Of a stretch of 64,000 bases of DNA, positions 62,480 through 64,000 are shown piece after piece. Position numbers and translations under genes: made by a program. How positions within the stretch are numbered: the first letter of the stretch is position 1; every line of letters begins with the position of its first letter. The DNA is from Marvinbryantia formatexigens DSM 14469 (GTDB lineage Bacteria; Bacillota; Clostridia; Lachnospirales; Lachnospiraceae): contig NZ_CP102268.1 in assembly GCF_025148285.1 (NCBI RefSeq), positions 2,397,001 through 2,461,000 of the forward strand, written 5' to 3'. The notes below the pieces were generated by a model, which worked only from the letters and a program-made list of their open reading frames with translations, was not told the origin of the DNA and made no database searches.

Positions 62480-64000
62480 ATGTCACAGATAAGCGTATCA
62501 GATCTTACCTTCTGCTATGAAGGAAGCTTTGACAATATTTTTGAAAATGTATCTTTTTCCATTGACACAGACTGGAAGCTGGGCTTTGTCGGGCGCAACG
62601 GAAAAGGAAAAACTACTTTTCTGAAGCTGCTGCAGGGAGAGCTGGAATACCGGGGGACAATCAGTGCTTCCACCGCCTTTGATTATTTCCCATACCAGGT
62701 GGACGAACGGCGGCAGAAAGCGTGCTTGGGTGAAATTCTGGAGGAAATCCGGCCGGACTGCGAGCTGTGGCGGGTAATCTGCGAGCTTGACAGGCTGCAG
62801 GCGCCGGCGGAGGTGCTTTACCGGCCGTTTTATACATTAAGCTACGGGGAGCGCACGAAGGTGATGCTGGCAATCCTTTTTTCGCGTGATAATTATTTTC
62901 TGCTGATTGACGAGCCGACCAATCATCTGGATGCAGGGGCGCGGGAGCTTGTGAAAGCGTATCTGCGCAGCAAAAAGGGGTTTATTCTGGTATCCCACGA
63001 CCGCGATCTGCTGGATGCATGCGTGGACCATGTGTTGGCGCTCAACCGCAGAACCATTGAGGTGCAGAGCGGGAATTTTTCCTCCTGGTGGGAAAACCGG
63101 GAGCGCAGGGACGCTTTTTGCAGGGCGGAAAATGAAAAGCATCAGAAGGAAATAAAGGCGCTTGGCAGGGCGGCGGAGCGCGCGCAGAGGTGGGCGGAGG
63201 CGAATGAGAGGAGCAAAATTGGATTCGACCCGGCTAAGGAGCACGACCGCGGCAACGGCACGCGCCCGTATATCGGAGCAAAAACGAAAAAAATGCAGCG
63301 CCGGGTAAAAAATCTGCAGACGCGGATCGACAGCGAGATTGCGCAGAAAGAGGGACTTCTGCAGGATGTGGAAAATCCGGCGGAGCTGAAGCTGATGCCG
63401 CTTTCCTTCCGCAGGGAGGTGCTCGTGCGGGCGCGCGACTATACGCTTGCTTACGAAAACGGCGATGGAAGCTGCCGCGTGGTTTTTGACAAGCTTTGCT
63501 TTGAACTGCGCCGGGGTGAGCGGGTTTTCTTAAACGGGAGCAATGGCTGCGGAAAATCCAGCCTCCTGAAGGCAATCCTGGCACAGCAGGAGAAGAAGAA
63601 CGGCAATGCGGCCGCCGGATATGGAAAAGAAGACCGGAACCGCGCGGAAACAGACGGTGAGAACATATGGAGTGGGGAGACGGACCGCACGAATGTATGG
63701 CGCGGGGAAACGGATTGCACGAATGCATGGCACGGGGAAACGGACTGCGCGGGCATACGGGAGAACGGGCTGCTGGAGATCTCCTCCGGACTGCGCATTT
63801 CTTACGTCAGTCAGGATACGTCTTTTCTGCACGGGGATATCGGCAGCTTCTGCGCACAGCAGATGCTGGAGGAAAGCCTGTTTAAGGCGGTATTGCGGCA
63901 GCTTGATATGGAGCGCGCGCAGTTTGCGAAAAATATGGAGGATTTCTCAGAGGGGCAGAAAAAGAAGGTGCTGCTTGCGGCAAGCCTGCTTCAGCAGGCG
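62480..64000 (+). CDS. ABC-F ATPase, Lsa type, 3' end outside the window
   Basis: 507 residues are present and the gene continues past the end. The ATG has AGGGAGG upstream. Domain 1: Walker A GRNGKGKTT, signature LSYGER, Walker B FLLIDEPTNHLD. A linker (about 215-300, EANERSKIGFDPAKEHDRG, YIGAKTKKMQRRVKN) carries the inter-domain arm that enters the ribosome. Domain 2: Walker A GSNGCGKSS, later YVSQDTSFLHGDI and SEGQKKK. The sequence is closest in pattern to the Lsa family, which protects ribosomes from lincosamides, streptogramins A and pleuromutilins; a resistance role is inference. An unusual insertion with 10-residue repeats lies in domain 2. Confidence 0.9.
   Translation, partial: MSQISVSDLTFCYEGSFDNIFENVSFSIDTDWKLGFVGRNGKGKTTFLKLLQGELEYRGTISASTAFDYFPYQVDERRQKACLGEILEEIRPDCELWRVICELDRLQAPAEVLYRPFYTLSYGERTKVMLAILFSRDNYFLLIDEPTNHLDAGARELVKAYLRSKKGFILVSHDRDLLDACVDHVLALNRRTIEVQSGNFSSWWENRERRDAFCRAENEKHQKEIKALGRAAERAQRWAEANERSKIGFDPAKEHDRGNGTRPYIGAKTKKMQRRVKNLQTRIDSEIAQKEGLLQDVENPAELKLMPLSFRREVLVRARDYTLAYENGDGSCRVVFDKLCFELRRGERVFLNGSNGCGKSSLLKAILAQQEKKNGNAAAGYGKEDRNRAETDGENIWSGETDRTNVWRGETDCTNAWHGETDCAGIRENGLLEISSGLRISYVSQDTSFLHGDIGSFCAQQMLEESLFKAVLRQLDMERAQFAKNMEDFSEGQKKKVLLAASLLQQA
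63661..63770 (+). repeat. 30-bp coding tandem repeat inside the ABC-F gene
   Basis: Units start at 63661, 63691, 63721 and 63751 (partial), encoding TNVWRGETDC-like decapeptides at residues about 395-431. They lie between Walker A of the second domain and the strand LEISSGLRISYV, so they expand a surface loop without a frameshift. Composition resembles the degenerate repeat in the leader. Confidence 0.8.

Noticed and set aside
62017-62520. A 167-residue plus-strand frame across the ABC-F leader
   Set aside because: It lacks a ribosome-binding site, has erratic composition, and overlaps the ABC-F start in a different frame. The open frame follows from the short tandem repeat.
1-64000. tRNA or rRNA genes, prophage structural genes and IS transposases
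   Set aside because: I looked through the intergenic regions for tRNA-like cloverleaf ends, rRNA motifs and transposase motifs and saw none. The only recombinase belongs to the invertible switch, with no attachment-site duplication or other phage genes around it.

Overview
The window looks like a chromosomal segment of a gut-type Gram-positive Clostridia, most likely family Lachnospiraceae. The reasons are strong AGGAGG-type ribosome-binding sites, mid GC content by eye, a large (Bacillus/Clostridium-type) SRP RNA, CUT1 sugar transporters without their own ATPase, YesM/YesN-type sensor and regulator genes, an Rpn-family nuclease, and a sortase substrate with a TPQTG motif. Species cannot be settled from the sequence alone.

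Layout. 1-2.0 kb: 3' end of a MATE transporter and two tandem sugar O-acetyltransferases. 2.0-7.9 kb: a tyrosine recombinase, a 322-bp segment bounded by perfect 20-bp inverted repeats that carries an outward-facing extended -10 promoter, a 1206-residue cell-wall-anchored repeat protein and an AP2-type DNA-binding protein. I read this as a phase-variation switch captured in the OFF orientation. 8-13.5 kb: a small conserved protein, a secreted class-A-beta-lactamase-like hydrolase, and four regulators (PucR, two LysR, MarR). 13.5-22.4 kb: small proteins, a HEAT-repeat protein, cobalamin adenosyltransferase, peptidase T, TadA, two tandem C39-like exported proteins, and a MoxR/DUF58/membrane-protein operon.

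22.4-33.5 kb: a YesM-type kinase divergent from an operon that holds a zinc-type UroD-family (corrinoid methyltransferase-like) protein, a CUT1 ABC transporter, the YesN-type regulator, an M20 dipeptidase, an aldo/keto reductase and a cysteine-desulfidase-family protein. 33.7-42.8 kb: a DeoR repressor divergent from an RbsABC-like operon with an FGGY kinase, a BtpA/SgcQ protein and an M29 aminopeptidase, driven by a perfect consensus promoter. 42.8-44.3 kb: an Rpn nuclease and the SRP RNA gene. 44.5-51.6 kb: an LplABC-like transporter, a beta-propeller glycosidase-like protein and a membrane-bound AraC regulator. 51.6-55.2 kb: a HAD phosphatase, a GH13 alpha-glucosidase and its AraC regulator.

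55.2-61.9 kb: a cobalamin-riboswitch operon with a secreted CbiK-like chelatase, a secreted two-domain protein of unknown function, and a FecBCD/BtuFCD-type ABC importer. A 132-bp tandem repeat sits between its permease and ATPase genes. 61.9-64 kb: a perfect consensus promoter, a three-codon leader ORF, a long leader with degenerate repeats and a hairpin hiding the ribosome-binding site, then an Lsa-type ABC-F gene running off the end. The three most interesting parts are the invertible promoter, the B12-controlled extracellular tetrapyrrole system, and the ABC-F leader.
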